From NCBI GenBank assembly GCA_041653935.1, contig JBAZEO010000001.1:930001-994000 (forward strand): a stretch of DNA of 64,000 nucleotides, read 5' to 3'. The notes beneath the pieces were generated by a model. That model was not told where the DNA came from. It did not search any database and was given only the letters and a program-made list of their open reading frames with translations. This document shows, piece by piece, positions 52,430 through 62,922 of this stretch; within the stretch, counting starts at the first letter, position 1; every line of letters begins with the position of its first letter. This DNA is from JAYEHL01 sp041653935 (GTDB lineage: Bacteria > Chloroflexota > Dehalococcoidia > E44-bin15). The translations under genes were made by a program, and so were the position numbers.

Positions 52430-55400
52430 TTATTTATCTGGTTCAACGCCTTTCTTTTTCTTCGGCTTTTCCTTGCCTTTCAAGCCTTTAGATGCTTTAT
52501 CGCTTTTAGAAACACCTTTGCCGCTCTTTTTGGTTTTAACCGCCTTCTGCTTAAAATCTTTAGCTTTAATCACCTCGCCAGAAAGCAGTGACGCGATTTT
52601 CCCCGAGAGAATATCCTTACTGAAAGGCTTGGCTATAACCCCATCCACCTCCGGCATTTCGTCCAAGTTGAGCTGTCCCCCCCAGCCGCTGATGACTAAC
52701 ACAGGCGTTCCCGGCTTTATCTCCTTTACTATTTTAGCCACCTCATGCCCAGACATATCAGGCATCCCCAGATCTGTGATCACCAGATCGAAATTGCCCG
52801 CCTCAAAGGTATTTATGGCTGCCTCACCGCTATTTGCCTCTACCACTTTATGTCCCAGACGCCTCAGGGTAAGGCCTAAGATTCCCGCCACCTCCGGATT
52901 GTCATCAACCATCAATATGGAAACGCTCTTCACGACATCAGCTTTTCCTGCCACACGCTTTTTGGTTACAACACCCTCGCATACAGGGAGCTTGATGCTA
53001 AAAGTCGAACCACCACCCACGGTGCTTTCCACCGATATCTCCCCGCGATGGCGTTGTATGATGCTGTATGTAACACTGAGCCCAAGACCCGTCCCTTTAT
53101 GCGTCCTGGTAGTGAAGAATGGCTCAAATATCCTGCCTATTATCTCCTGAGGGATGCCTATCCCCGTATCGCTTATTGAAATAGTCGCCCATTTCTCAGT
53201 CTGCTTGGCCTCAACCGTGATCTTTCCTCCCTTAGGCATAGCATCCATCGCATTGAAGATGATATTGAGCAACCCCTCCCTCAGTTCCGCCGCGTCACCT
53301 TCGACAGGGGCAATCTCCTGCAACTCTGACTCAATATCTATATTTACGCCTTCCCTCTCCTTCAATTTCACGCGGCGGGATTCCGCCATCTGCAATGCGC
53401 TCTCCACCACATCTTTCAAATCAAGCACTTCAAAATTACGCTCCACCCTGACCCGGGCGAAGTCCTGCAGTCTACGCACCGTCGTTGCCGCATCCATGGC
53501 AGTCTGCTCAATTACCTGCAGGTCTTTCTTTAATTTCTCGTCTTTCACATCCTCCAGCGCCAGTTGAGTACGACCTAACACTACGGCCAGAATATTATTG
53601 AAATCATGTGCCACACCGCCAGCCATCTCGCCCAGCGCCCGCAATTTTTCAGCCTGCAGCATATACGCCTGCGCCGATTTCAAATCCTCATAAGCTTTCA
53701 ATAGCTCGGCCTCATGTTGCTTGACCTGATCGAATAATCGCGAGTTCTCAATAGCAGCGGTTAGTGAGCCTGATACCTGTTCCAGTATCTCCCTCTCCCG
53801 TTCGCCATAGGCATTTGGCTTCCTGCTGGCAAGGTTAAATGTAGCAAACACCTCACCTTCGGAAAACAGAGGAACACGGATGGCCGACCTCAATCCGCTG
53901 CGGTAATACATATGATCGATAGGGAATTTCATCTCCTGATCGAAATCCTGTTCGATAAGCGTCCTTTTTGTTTTAACCACCAACCCTGTGGCCGAATCAC
54001 TTAGCGGCAGAGCAGCGCCGTCTTTCAATTCTGTATCGACCTCCTCCGCTACAACGAAGTACTTTAGCTGATCCCCTTCCACCATCGCTATGCTGGTACG
54101 ATCAAAGTCCATGACCTTCTTGATTTCCCCGGTGAATGCACCATACATGCCTTTTATATCCAGGCTTGAGCCCAGTATCTTGGACAACGCGCTGATAACC
54201 GACAAACGTTGTGCAAGCTCCGATACCCCGCGGTATAAATCCGCATTCTCCACAGCAACGCCAGCCTGGTCGCCGAGGATGCGCAGTGGCTCCAGAAGCA
54301 CATTCCCTATATTTTCTTGCTTAGTCAATGCCACTATGCTCCCCACATGGCGATCTCTGGCGAAAAGCGGCATGACTACGGTGGTTCTTACACCCAGCAA
54401 CTCTGCAACAGCATTGCTCTCGTCTTTCGTTAATATTGCAGAGGCTACCTCAAAGAAATCATGCGTAACGGTAGCCTTACCATCCATAGCATTATCAACA
54501 ACCCGGCTGTAACCCTTTACCTGCGGCAACTCTATATCTGTTAATAGCCTGCTTATAGTCTCCTGTAGATCGACGACCTTTGATGCATCATCCCTTGTAG
54601 CAAACACCGTCCCTCTGGCTACACCGGCCGCCTCGTCCACCTTAATTATGAGCGCATGGTCAAAACCAAGATTGTGCACCACTCCGTTAGCCACCTGCTG
54701 CAGGATTTCTTTAAGGTCCAGCGTGCTCTGGATTGAGTTTGTTATTTTCTGCAACGCTAAGAGCTGGTTGGTACGCTGCTCCAGTTCCAGGCTTCTCTGC
54801 CGCAGGATCTCCTCAATGTGTTTACGCTCGCTGATATCCATGAAACTGCCAATGGCAGCCCTCCGGCCTTTATACTCGATCGAGGCCACCTTCTCCAGAA
54901 TCCAGGTGAATTGCCCATCCTTCCTGATAAACCTGAATTCATGGGGCAACTCGCTGATTCCCTTTAGATTCTCTATCGCCTTCAACCTGGCAACTTCCCT
55001 GTCGTCAGGATGTATATGACTCATCGAATCGGAATTCAGCAGTTCGTCAGGAGTATACCCGGATATCCCTGAAAAAAGAGGGTTAACATATTTAAACTTC
55101 CCGTCCTGAACCAGATAGATACCGGTGGCTGCGCTTTCCAGCATACCGCGCGTCATCTCCTGCGATTCCTGAAGCTCCTCGCGAGCTCTCTTGCGCTCCG
55201 TAACATCCCTGATGACCGTAATGAACCCCTGCGGATTACCTGACTTGTCGCGCATCAGCGCGGCTATCACTTCGCCGTCATACTCCCTGCCGTCAACGCT
55301 CACCATCCTGTATTCCAAGGGGCCGCTGACGCCCGTCTCAAATATCTTCGGCAGGTCCGCAAGAGCTTTATCTCTATCACTGCTGGCGATAAAATCGAAC

Positions 55401-58400
55401 CCATTGAGTCCGATGACCTGCTCTTTGGACGTGAATCCTGACAGTCTGATCCCCGCGTCATTTTCTTCTATAATCCTGCCATTCATATCAGTCACAGTCA
55501 CACCATCCGGCAGTGAAGCGAATATGAGCCGCAGCTTTTCCTCCGAATCTCTAAGCGCTTCCTCCACCTGCTTTAGTCTGGTGATATCCAGAAGACTGCC
55601 GATGGCCGCTCGCTCGCCTTTGTACTGTATGGAAGCAATCTTCTCCAGGATCCAGATGAAGCTTCCGTCTTGCCGCAAGAGCCTGTATTCATGGGGAGCA
55701 ATGCTCTCACCCTTAAGGTTTGCCACAGCCTCCCTCATCACACGATCCCGATCGTCCTTGTGTATATGATAAGCTGAAACCGTCCCAACAAGCTCATCAA
55801 CACTATAACCTGTCATCTCCGCAAACATTGGGCTTACGTAAGCGAACTTGCCGTCCTTGACGATACAGACCGCAGTCGCGGCGCTCTCCAGCATACCACG
55901 GGACATCTCCTCCGAATCACGCAGGTCCTGCTCCATGCGCTTGCGCTCGGTAATATCCCTGATAACACAGACTATGCCCTTTGGGCTGCCCGATGCATCC
56001 CGCAGCAGTGTAACATTCACCTCGCTCTGATATTCCCGTCCGTCCTTATCCTTTACGGAATACTCCACATTTATACTTCGCTGTTCATTGAGAGCCCTTA
56101 CCATATCGGCAATCATCTTGGCCCGCTCGCTCTCGGCGACAAAATCGAAACCGCTCATCCCTATCAGTTTAGCCTTGTCAGACCACCCACCCAGCTTCGC
56201 TGCAGCCTCGTTAGTTTCGGTTATCGTGCCGTCCAAGTTAGTGACTATTAGTCCGTCTCCGATGGACTCAAATATGATTCGCAACTTCTCCTCCGAGTCC
56301 CGCAGCGCCTGCTCCATGCGCCTGCGCTCAGTAACATCCCTCATGACAGTAATCAAACCGGATGGTTGCCCCGCAGCATCGTGCAGCATAGCCGTGCTGA
56401 GCTCAGACTCGAATTCTTTTCCTTTGGTATCCACTACCGTATATATCGCACTAATGTTAGAACCTGTCTCATAAACCTTGACTAGTTCCTTGAAAGCCTT
56501 TTCCCGATCCTGTTCTGCAATGAACTCAAACCCACCTTTTCCTAAAATCTCCTTCTTATCTTTGTACCCGAACATGCGAAGTTGCGCTTCGTTCAAATCT
56601 GTTATCTTGCCTTCAAGGTCAGTCACAACCACGCCATCAGCCATGGATGAGAACATGATGCGCAGTTTCTCCTCCGAGTCCCGCAGCGCATCCTCCATAT
56701 GTCTGTGCTCTGTAATATCCTTGAGAACCGCAACAAAGCCCGCCGTCTTACCCGAGGGGTCATGATACATGGAGACCCCGATATCCGTATACATCTCCTT
56801 GCCAAGCTTATTGATAATCTTGTACTCGGACCTAGGCATCGGCCGACCTATCACAGCCTCGTCCCGGGTGGACATAGCCCTGGCAAGCTCATCCTGGGCG
56901 AGAAGATCATAGGCTTTTGTCCCTATAAGCTCTGCCTTGGTTTTGATCCCGCTCATCTCCAAAGCCGCATCGTTTACTTCCAAGATGGTGAAATCGAGGT
57001 TGGTCAGCACAACGGCATCTTTAATTGAGTTGAATATACCACGCAGCTTTTCCTCCGACATCTTCAGCGCGTCTCCCAGTTGCTTACGCTCGGTTATATC
57101 CCTGAACACTCCTATTAATTCTGCAGGCTTCCCTTTGCTATCCCGCAGCACGGCTCCGCGCAGTTCCCCATCAAACTCTTTTCCATCTTTCTTAACAAAT
57201 CTATATTCATTGGGTACACCAACCCCAGACTCCAGCATGCGCATCATATCTTGAACCGCCCGCTCACGATCAGCCTCAACAATAGGCTCCAGGCTGTTTC
57301 GACCGATGACCTCATCTTTACTGTCATACCCGATCAGATGCAACGCATCATCGTTTAACTCTCTAACAACCCCATTCAAATCGGCAACGACTATCCCCTC
57401 TCCTATGGAATCGAAAATGAGGCGCAGCTTCTCCTCTGACGCCCTGAGCTCATCCTCGGCCCGCTGCCTTTCAGTGATCTCATGCTTCAAATCTTTATTG
57501 GACTTGATCAATTCCGAAGTGCGCTCCTGCACCATTTTTTCCAGGTTATTCCTGTAATCGCCCAGCTCTTTTTCAATACGGCTGCGCTCTGTTACATCAC
57601 GTATGACATTTACCATAAAGGCAGGGGCTCCTGAACTGTCGTTAATAACGGCAGCCGTGGCTTCGCAGGCTATTTCCTTTTCCCCCTTGCCCAGCAGGCA
57701 CCACTCGGACATCGTACTAGTACCCCTGACAAGCGTATTTTGCATATCATCAAAAGCCTTTATACGATCCTTCCCTGCAATAAAATTGAAGGCATCCTGG
57801 CCAATTACTTCTTCTCTATCAAAGCCAAACAAACGCAATGCTGATGGGTTGGAATCTACCAGCTTCCCGGTTTTCAAGTCGATCACGCTTATTCCGTCCG
57901 GAATCGATTCGAACATGACGCGGAACTTTTCCTCGGACTGCCTCAGCGCCTCCTCCGCCTTCTTGCGCTCTGATATGTCCCTTACAATACCCTGCGCACC
58001 TGCATATTTGCCTTCCTCTTTAATAATCATAGCGCTGTATTCGATGGGCAGAATCTTACCACTCTTATGAACAACCCTGGTCTCAGCCGTAAGTTCTCCC
58101 GATGCGAGCAGGGCATTTTGCAACCCAACCGCAGTTCTTTCTCTCCAATCTTCCGGAATAAGTTCGATAAAGTTCTTGCTCAGCATCTCTTCCACTGTAT
58201 AACCCCAATTTTTAACCGCTGGGTTCATGGAAGTAATAAAGCCCAGTGCATCCACAGAGAAGATTACATCCCTCTCCTTCTCCACCAGATCCCTGTATTT
58301 CTCCTCGCTCTTCTTTAACGAATTCTCTACCCTTTTACGCTCCGTAATATCCACGAATGAAGTTAATCCTACAGGCTTCCCCTCATACTCACTTAGCGTC

Positions 58401-60019
58401 CCTGTAGCCAATATCCATTTCTCCACACCATTCCTAGTGAACGTCCTAACCTCTTCCAAGCTGCGCATGCCTTCCCTAAACATGACTCCTCGTTGCGCAG
58501 CCGCTACCACGCGATCCCTATCTTCTGGATGAATAAAATCGAAAATGTCGATCCCCTGAAATTCAGACCTAGAATCAAAGTCATATAACTTTAGAGCCGT
58601 CTCGTTCGCTAATAGTATCTTTCTCGTCTCAATGTCAACGACAGCCTTACCATCTATCGAGCTCTCGAATAGTAGCCTGTATCTCTCCTCACTCTGTCTC
58701 AGCGCCTCCTGTGTCTTCTTACGCTCGGTGATATCACGCGAAACGCCAAGAAGCCTGATAGCCTTGCCCGCATTGTCACGGAGGAAACTGACCTTAACCT
58801 CTATCCACATCCAGGAGCCATCTTTCTTCTTCACTTCCATATCCATGGTCGTCACCCTGTCCGGATCCACCCCACCAGTTTTTTCCAACTCAAGCTCATC
58901 TGTAAGTCTCTTTGTAGCTATCTTAAGGGACTCTTCTGAAATATAGTCCCAAGCCATCATTCCCATGGCCTCATCCACGGTGAATCCTCTCATATGCTCG
59001 ATGGATGGACTGACATACTGATATCTTAAATTCAAATCCATAATCCAGATGACATCAGACATATGTTCAGCTATCAGGCGATAGCGTTCCTCGCTCTGCC
59101 GCAATGCCTCCTCCGCCTTCTTCCTCTCTGTAACATCTCTAACCACAGTAATGAACCCATACGACTCGCCATCGACATCAGACAACTGATTAACGCTTAT
59201 TTCAGCATCTATCTTGCGGCCATCCTTGGCGAAAATGCCGTATTCCTGTATCCCTATTATTTCAGTACCATGCATGAGGTTAGTAACGGCTTTCTTTTGA
59301 TCCTCAAAAACTAAAATGTCCATGCCGTTACGACCTATAACTTCTTCTTTTGCGTATCCAAATAAATTAAGGGCCGCTTTGTTCACATCAATAATTATGG
59401 CATTCATATCGGCCACTACTACACCATCTGTCATTGAATCAAACATCACACGCAGCTTTTCCTCTGAGTTCCGCAGTGCTTCCTCAACCCTCTTGCGCTC
59501 TGTAATATCCACCGAGAATCCGATAAGACCAGATACATTCCCGTTCTCATCCTTTATCGGCAATTTATCTGTCTTGAGCCACCTCTTCATATCAGGAAGC
59601 TCCAACGGCTCTTCGATATTCACCTTCGCCTTGCCTGTTGTGATTACTTCCATATCATCCTTATGATATCTATCGGCAGTATCAGGCATCAGCTGAAACA
59701 CGGTCTTCTTCAGCAATTTCTCCTTGGGGACCCGGGTAAGGTTGGCTGTGGCTTTATTCATATTCACAATCCTGCCATCCCTATCTTTATAATAAATATA
59801 GGCTGGCACAGAATCAAAGATTAATTGCAGTTCATCATTTTTCCTCTTTAAGTCGTGCTCGACTTGCTCCCGCTCAGTGCTTAATTTTTCTTCTAAGCCC
59901 CGGGGCGCTTGCCCGGATTTATGATCGCCCGTCTGGTTCATCTCCAGTTGAGCAACCCGCGCCCTGAGACCCGCCACCTCCTGAATAAGCTGTCCCTTGG
60001 TTTTTTCTGAATCTCTCAT
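52430..60019 (-). CDS. Giant cytoplasmic hybrid histidine kinase: 13 PAS, 2 GAF, HisKA, HATPase, REC
   Basis: A 2529-residue protein without membrane segments. Thirteen PAS modules fill residues about 60-1740, each opening like LRxIFDSxxDGVVVxDLxG and most ending in a xxRDITERKxxE linker. Two GAF domains follow (about 1745-1920 and 1931-2098). HisKA has GGVAHDFNN with H2138; the ATPase N-box is near 2252 and DTGIGIP near 2285. A receiver domain has its phosphorylatable aspartate at D2416, and the C-terminus is a Lys-rich tail. It should integrate many soluble cues and pass phosphate to its own REC and perhaps to the HTH-REC protein at 60230. Start 60019 follows GAGGTG; a GTG at 60034 is also in frame. 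Module similarity indicates repeated duplication. Confidence 0.88.
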   Translation of the reverse strand: MRDSEKTKGQLIQEVAGLRARVAQLEMNQTGDHKSGQAPRGLEEKLSTEREQVEHDLKRKNDELQLIFDSVPAYIYYKDRDGRIVNMNKATANLTRVPKEKLLKKTVFQLMPDTADRYHKDDMEVITTGKAKVNIEEPLELPDMKRWLKTDKLPIKDENGNVSGLIGFSVDITERKRVEEALRNSEEKLRVMFDSMTDGVVVADMNAIIIDVNKAALNLFGYAKEEVIGRNGMDILVFEDQKKAVTNLMHGTEIIGIQEYGIFAKDGRKIDAEISVNQLSDVDGESYGFITVVRDVTERKKAEEALRQSEERYRLIAEHMSDVIWIMDLNLRYQYVSPSIEHMRGFTVDEAMGMMAWDYISEESLKIATKRLTDELELEKTGGVDPDRVTTMDMEVKKKDGSWMWIEVKVSFLRDNAGKAIRLLGVSRDITERKKTQEALRQSEERYRLLFESSIDGKAVVDIETRKILLANETALKLYDFDSRSEFQGIDIFDFIHPEDRDRVVAAAQRGVMFREGMRSLEEVRTFTRNGVEKWILATGTLSEYEGKPVGLTSFVDITERKRVENSLKKSEEKYRDLVEKERDVIFSVDALGFITSMNPAVKNWGYTVEEMLSKNFIELIPEDWRERTAVGLQNALLASGELTAETRVVHKSGKILPIEYSAMIIKEEGKYAGAQGIVRDISERKKAEEALRQSEEKFRVMFESIPDGISVIDLKTGKLVDSNPSALRLFGFDREEVIGQDAFNFIAGKDRIKAFDDMQNTLVRGTSTMSEWCLLGKGEKEIACEATAAVINDSSGAPAFMVNVIRDVTERSRIEKELGDYRNNLEKMVQERTSELIKSNKDLKHEITERQRAEDELRASEEKLRLIFDSIGEGIVVADLNGVVRELNDDALHLIGYDSKDEVIGRNSLEPIVEADRERAVQDMMRMLESGVGVPNEYRFVKKDGKEFDGELRGAVLRDSKGKPAELIGVFRDITERKQLGDALKMSEEKLRGIFNSIKDAVVLTNLDFTILEVNDAALEMSGIKTKAELIGTKAYDLLAQDELARAMSTRDEAVIGRPMPRSEYKIINKLGKEMYTDIGVSMYHDPSGKTAGFVAVLKDITEHRHMEDALRDSEEKLRIMFSSMADGVVVTDLEGKITDLNEAQLRMFGYKDKKEILGKGGFEFIAEQDREKAFKELVKVYETGSNISAIYTVVDTKGKEFESELSTAMLHDAAGQPSGLITVMRDVTERRRMEQALRDSEEKLRIIFESIGDGLIVTNLDGTITETNEAAAKLGGWSDKAKLIGMSGFDFVAESERAKMIADMVRALNEQRSINVEYSVKDKDGREYQSEVNVTLLRDASGSPKGIVCVIRDITERKRMEQDLRDSEEMSRGMLESAATAVCIVKDGKFAYVSPMFAEMTGYSVDELVGTVSAYHIHKDDRDRVMREAVANLKGESIAPHEYRLLRQDGSFIWILEKIASIQYKGERAAIGSLLDITRLKQVEEALRDSEEKLRLIFASLPDGVTVTDMNGRIIEENDAGIRLSGFTSKEQVIGLNGFDFIASSDRDKALADLPKIFETGVSGPLEYRMVSVDGREYDGEVIAALMRDKSGNPQGFITVIRDVTERKRAREELQESQEMTRGMLESAATGIYLVQDGKFKYVNPLFSGISGYTPDELLNSDSMSHIHPDDREVARLKAIENLKGISELPHEFRFIRKDGQFTWILEKVASIEYKGRRAAIGSFMDISERKHIEEILRQRSLELEQRTNQLLALQKITNSIQSTLDLKEILQQVANGVVHNLGFDHALIIKVDEAAGVARGTVFATRDDASKVVDLQETISRLLTDIELPQVKGYSRVVDNAMDGKATVTHDFFEVASAILTKDESNAVAELLGVRTTVVMPLFARDRHVGSIVALTKQENIGNVLLEPLRILGDQAGVAVENADLYRGVSELAQRLSVISALSKILGSSLDIKGMYGAFTGEIKKVMDFDRTSIAMVEGDQLKYFVVAEEVDTELKDGAALPLSDSATGLVVKTKRTLIEQDFDQEMKFPIDHMYYRSGLRSAIRVPLFSEGEVFATFNLASRKPNAYGEREREILEQVSGSLTAAIENSRLFDQVKQHEAELLKAYEDLKSAQAYMLQAEKLRALGEMAGGVAHDFNNILAVVLGRTQLALEDVKDEKLKKDLQVIEQTAMDAATTVRRLQDFARVRVERNFEVLDLKDVVESALQMAESRRVKLKEREGVNIDIESELQEIAPVEGDAAELREGLLNIIFNAMDAMPKGGKITVEAKQTEKWATISISDTGIGIPQEIIGRIFEPFFTTRTHKGTGLGLSVTYSIIQRHRGEISVESTVGGGSTFSIKLPVCEGVVTKKRVAGKADVVKSVSILMVDDNPEVAGILGLTLRRLGHKVVEANSGEAAINTFEAGNFDLVITDLGMPDMSGHEVAKIVKEIKPGTPVLVISGWGGQLNLDEMPEVDGVIAKPFSKDILSGKIASLLSGEVIKAKDFKQKAVKTKKSGKGVSKSDKASKGLKGKEKPKKKKGVEPDK

Positions 60020-60127
60020 ATCGCACCTCTCCACAGGAGTATTAATTAAACGATACCTGAATGAGGACTAAAATCTACTACTTTAAACGGTCAAGTGTCA
60101 AATCCCTTTAAAGATATCACTAGCGAT

Positions 60128-60164
60128 TAAAATCAAAAGGCCACCCCGCATTGATGGATGGCCT
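60128..60164 (-). terminator. Terminator of HTH-REC gene
   Basis: On the minus strand, AGGCCATCC pairs with GGGTGGCCT (one G-U pair; plus-strand arms 60138-60146 and 60156-60164), followed by TTTTGATTTT. Confidence 0.6.
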
Positions 60165-60229
60165 ATCTACAAACTAGAAGCAAAAACCTTTATTTCACAC
60201 TGTATGACACTAATTTATTTAATTTTTTA

Positions 60230-60772
60230 TTACCTTACCTTAATTACGGCGTTAAGCACTTCAACAATGTCACCAACACGGAACGGCTTACGTACAAGGA
60301 ACAGTGGGCCTAATGACATCGCATTCAATGCCATGGGATCGTCGCCGTAACCGGTAACTATAACTACTACCGCTTTCTTGTCTTTCTCCTTGATCGCAGC
60401 TAGGGTCTCCACTCCACTCATACCGGGAAGCACAAGGTCAAGGAATATCAAATCGAAATGCTGCTTATCTACCTCTTGCAATGCCTGCTCACCGCTCGAT
60501 ACAGCAACAACCCTGAACCCTTTACGAGAAATAACCTCACTCAACATCTCTAGTATGCCGGGGTCATCATCAACGACAAGCACATTGCCCTCAACCACCT
60601 TGGCCTGCTTCGCAAGCCAGTCATCCAGTAGGTCTTTTCTGAATCTCCAGTTCCCACCTATCTTTGATGCGGGAATCCTTCCCCGTTGCGCCAACTTGTA
60701 CACGGTCATATAATTCAGTTTTAAATACTCCGCCGCCTCTTTAGTAGTCATTAAATTACTATTAGTACCCAT
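60230..60772 (-). CDS. Response regulator with N-terminal excisionase-type HTH
   Basis: A 180-residue protein in unusual order: DNA-binding domain first. Residues 8-55 form a MerR/excisionase-like helix-turn-helix (MTTKEAAEYLKLNYMTVYKLAQRGRIPASKIGGNWRF), common in BldC/AlpA-type proteins. Residues 63-180 are a receiver domain with acidic pair D68/D69, phosphoacceptor D112 in LDLVLPGMSG, T140 and K162 of RKPF. It probably binds DNA as a phospho-dependent dimer. GGAG precedes the ATG at 60772. It is transcribed ahead of the giant kinase in the same direction, separated by about 210 nt, and is the best candidate partner for it. Confidence 0.82.
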   Translation of the reverse strand: MGTNSNLMTTKEAAEYLKLNYMTVYKLAQRGRIPASKIGGNWRFRKDLLDDWLAKQAKVVEGNVLVVDDDPGILEMLSEVISRKGFRVVAVSSGEQALQEVDKQHFDLIFLDLVLPGMSGVETLAAIKEKDKKAVVVIVTGYGDDPMALNAMSLGPLFLVRKPFRVGDIVEVLNAVIKVR

Positions 60773-60813
60773 TCAATCGCTCCTAAATATTAAAATATAT
60801 ATAACTATACTGC

Positions 60814-60827
60814 TATAGTATACTATA
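60814..60827. promoter_or_regulatory. 14-bp palindrome upstream of HTH-REC gene
   Basis: TATAGTATACTATA is perfectly self-complementary and is followed by a further CTATACTAT unit. It lies 42 nt upstream of the HTH-REC start, and its repeats fit a possible autoregulatory site. Confidence 0.4.
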
Positions 60828-60923
60828 CTATCAGATTTTTCCCTGATTTTATATAAAAGTATCATGTTTTACCACACATTGTCAAGCAGAATAAAATTTA
60901 ATCAACAAAAGAATCAACCCAGC

Positions 60924-60951
60924 TTGACATGTCCTCCCGCCACATGATAAA
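60924..60951 (+). promoter_or_regulatory. Promoter for etfBA
   Basis: TTGACA (60924-60929), 16-nt spacer, GATAAA (60946-60951), about 41 nt before the etfB start. Confidence 0.5.
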
Positions 60952-60992
60952 TTTAAAGTCGCGCAAAACAAGACTGAGAAAGGGGGATAACT

Positions 60993-61796
60993 ATGCCCAA
61001 TATGATCGTTTGCGTGAAGCAAATAGCAGATCCAGAGGCTCCTCCGAGCAGCTTCAAAATCGATGAAGCAGCGAAGACGATGGTACCTGCGCAAGGTGTT
61101 TCTCAGGTAGTGAGCCCTTTCGATGAACAGGCAGTTGAAGCAGCCCTCCGGATCAAAGATGCCCAGGGCGGTAAGATCACCGTAATAAGCTTGGGCAAGA
61201 ATTTTGTCATGGATGTCATCAAGAAACCGCTATCCATGGGTGCCGATGAATTGATACTGCTCCAGGACCCGGCATTTGACGGCGGCGACAGCCATTCCAC
61301 AGCATATGCGCTGGCGATGGCGATTAAGAAGGTCGGACAATTCGACCTTATTTTTTGCGGACGCCAGGCAGCTGACTGGGATGCCGGCCAAGTTGGAGCA
61401 GGAATTGCAGAAAACCTCGGAATACCAAGCATAACACCGGCCAAAAAAGTCGACTTTGCCGGCGGCAAGGTAACCGTTGAGCGTGTCATCACCGATGGTT
61501 TCGAGGTAGTAGAGTGCACCGCCCCGATGCTTATATCGGTATCCAACGAGCTTGGCGAGCCAAGATATCCTAAACTGAAGGGAATCATGGCCGCAGCAAA
61601 GAAACAGCCTACCAACTGGAAGGCTTCCGACATTGGCGCTGATTCTGCGAAATGCGGCGCGGCCGGAGCGAAAGCGAAGCTGACGAAGATATTCCAGCCG
61701 GTTAAAGAAGGCAAGTGCGAGATCATCTCTGCGGATACACCGGAAGAGGCTGGCGTAGCCCTTGCAGTAAAACTAAGAGAAGCTAGGTTAATCTAA
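60993..61796 (+). CDS. etfB: Electron transfer flavoprotein beta subunit
   Basis: A 267-residue ETF beta subunit, partner of EtfA. VCVKQIADPE at the start, SPFDEQAVEAALRIKD, and the AMP-binding region FCGRQAADWDAGQVGAGIAENLGIP are typical. The protein binds AMP (or FAD in bifurcating kinds) and carries electrons from dehydrogenases to a quinone reductase. Whether it bifurcates cannot be told from this alone. GGGGG precedes the ATG. It lies 15 nt before etfA, so the genes form one operon behind the promoter at 60924. Confidence 0.93.
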   Translation: MPNMIVCVKQIADPEAPPSSFKIDEAAKTMVPAQGVSQVVSPFDEQAVEAALRIKDAQGGKITVISLGKNFVMDVIKKPLSMGADELILLQDPAFDGGDSHSTAYALAMAIKKVGQFDLIFCGRQAADWDAGQVGAGIAENLGIPSITPAKKVDFAGGKVTVERVITDGFEVVECTAPMLISVSNELGEPRYPKLKGIMAAAKKQPTNWKASDIGADSAKCGAAGAKAKLTKIFQPVKEGKCEIISADTPEEAGVALAVKLREARLI

Positions 61797-61811
61797 GGGA
61801 GGTAATGCTAA

Positions 61812-62810
61812 ATGGCTGATAATAAAGGCGTATTGATTTTCGGCGAAGTAATCGACGGCAAGCTTGCTCCAAGCACCTTAGAGCTTCTCGGCGGCGGGCG
61901 CGGCCTGGCCGATACCCTCGGCGAACCACTTATGCTCGTGCTGGTGGGAAGCGGCGTCGGCGCTTGTGCTAAAGAAGGAATAGCTTACGGTGCTGATAAG
62001 GCATTTGTAGTCGATGATGCGGCACTTAAGGACTACACCAACGATGCTTATGTAAGCATTATGGAGAAGGTCGTGAAGCAGGCCACACCGAATATCCTGC
62101 TCATGGGCATGACCCCCGTAGTACGCGACCTCGCTCCACGACTTGCATTCAGACTGGGAACCGCAGTCTCTATGGACTGTCTTAAGCTTGAGATTGATGC
62201 CAGTTCAAAGCTGCTGCTTATGACCCGTCCTGTATTCGGAGGCAATGCACGGGGCGTCTACGTATGCGATAAAGCGAAGCCACAGATGGCTGCCGTCAGG
62301 GCCAAGGTCATGGACCCGAAGGCCAAGAATGATTCACACACCGGCGAGGTATTGAATATCGCAGCGGGCCTGGATGTTTCCAAGCTAAAGATGAAAAATA
62401 CAGCTACAAAGAAAGAACAGGTCACCGGTATCAAGCTGGAGGACGCCGATGTGATCGTCAGCGGCGGACGCGGACTTGGCGGACCAGATGGATTCAAGGT
62501 ACTGCAACCACTGGCAGCTGCTCTCAAGGCAGCAGTCGGGGCCAGCAGGCCTCCGTGCGACAACGGCTGGGTATCACCGTCAATCCAGATCGGCCTCACA
62601 GGAAAGATCGTGAGCCCGACACTGTACATCGCAGTAGCCATATCAGGCTCCAGCCAGCATATGGCGGGATGCAGCGGCTCCAAAAATATCGTCGCCATTA
62701 ACAAAGACCCAGAGGCTAATGTCTTCAAAGAGGCGCGCTTCGGCGTCGTCGGCGACTATAACAAGATCCTGCCCGCCTTCACTAACAAAGTCAAAGAGTT
62801 AGTAAAGTAA
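61812..62810 (+). CDS. etfA: Electron transfer flavoprotein alpha subunit
   Basis: A 332-residue ETF alpha subunit. The C-terminal FAD domain carries SGGRGLGGPDGFKVLQPLAAALKAAVGASRPPCDNGWVSPSIQIGLTGKIVSPTLYIAVAISG, the standard flavin-contact block, and QHMAGCSGSKNIVAINKDPEANVF. Together with EtfB it forms the soluble heterodimer that carries electrons between acyl-CoA dehydrogenases and the membrane. GGGAGG precedes it. A strong terminator follows at 62833. Confidence 0.95.
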   Translation: MADNKGVLIFGEVIDGKLAPSTLELLGGGRGLADTLGEPLMLVLVGSGVGACAKEGIAYGADKAFVVDDAALKDYTNDAYVSIMEKVVKQATPNILLMGMTPVVRDLAPRLAFRLGTAVSMDCLKLEIDASSKLLLMTRPVFGGNARGVYVCDKAKPQMAAVRAKVMDPKAKNDSHTGEVLNIAAGLDVSKLKMKNTATKKEQVTGIKLEDADVIVSGGRGLGGPDGFKVLQPLAAALKAAVGASRPPCDNGWVSPSIQIGLTGKIVSPTLYIAVAISGSSQHMAGCSGSKNIVAINKDPEANVFKEARFGVVGDYNKILPAFTNKVKELVK

Positions 62811-62832
62811 AAAGACAATTTAATAGCTAAAC

Positions 62833-62868
62833 AAAAAGACCGCCTAATTAAAACCAGGCGGTCTTTTT
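62833..62868 (+). terminator. Terminator of etfBA
   Basis: AAAAAGACCGCCT (62833-62845), a 10-nt loop, and AGGCGGTCTTTTT (62856-62868). Confidence 0.9.
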
Positions 62869-62922
62869 TATTATTTGCACCCCCTTACGCGCCTATTTTC
62901 AATACTGTTATTAAAGCTAAAC

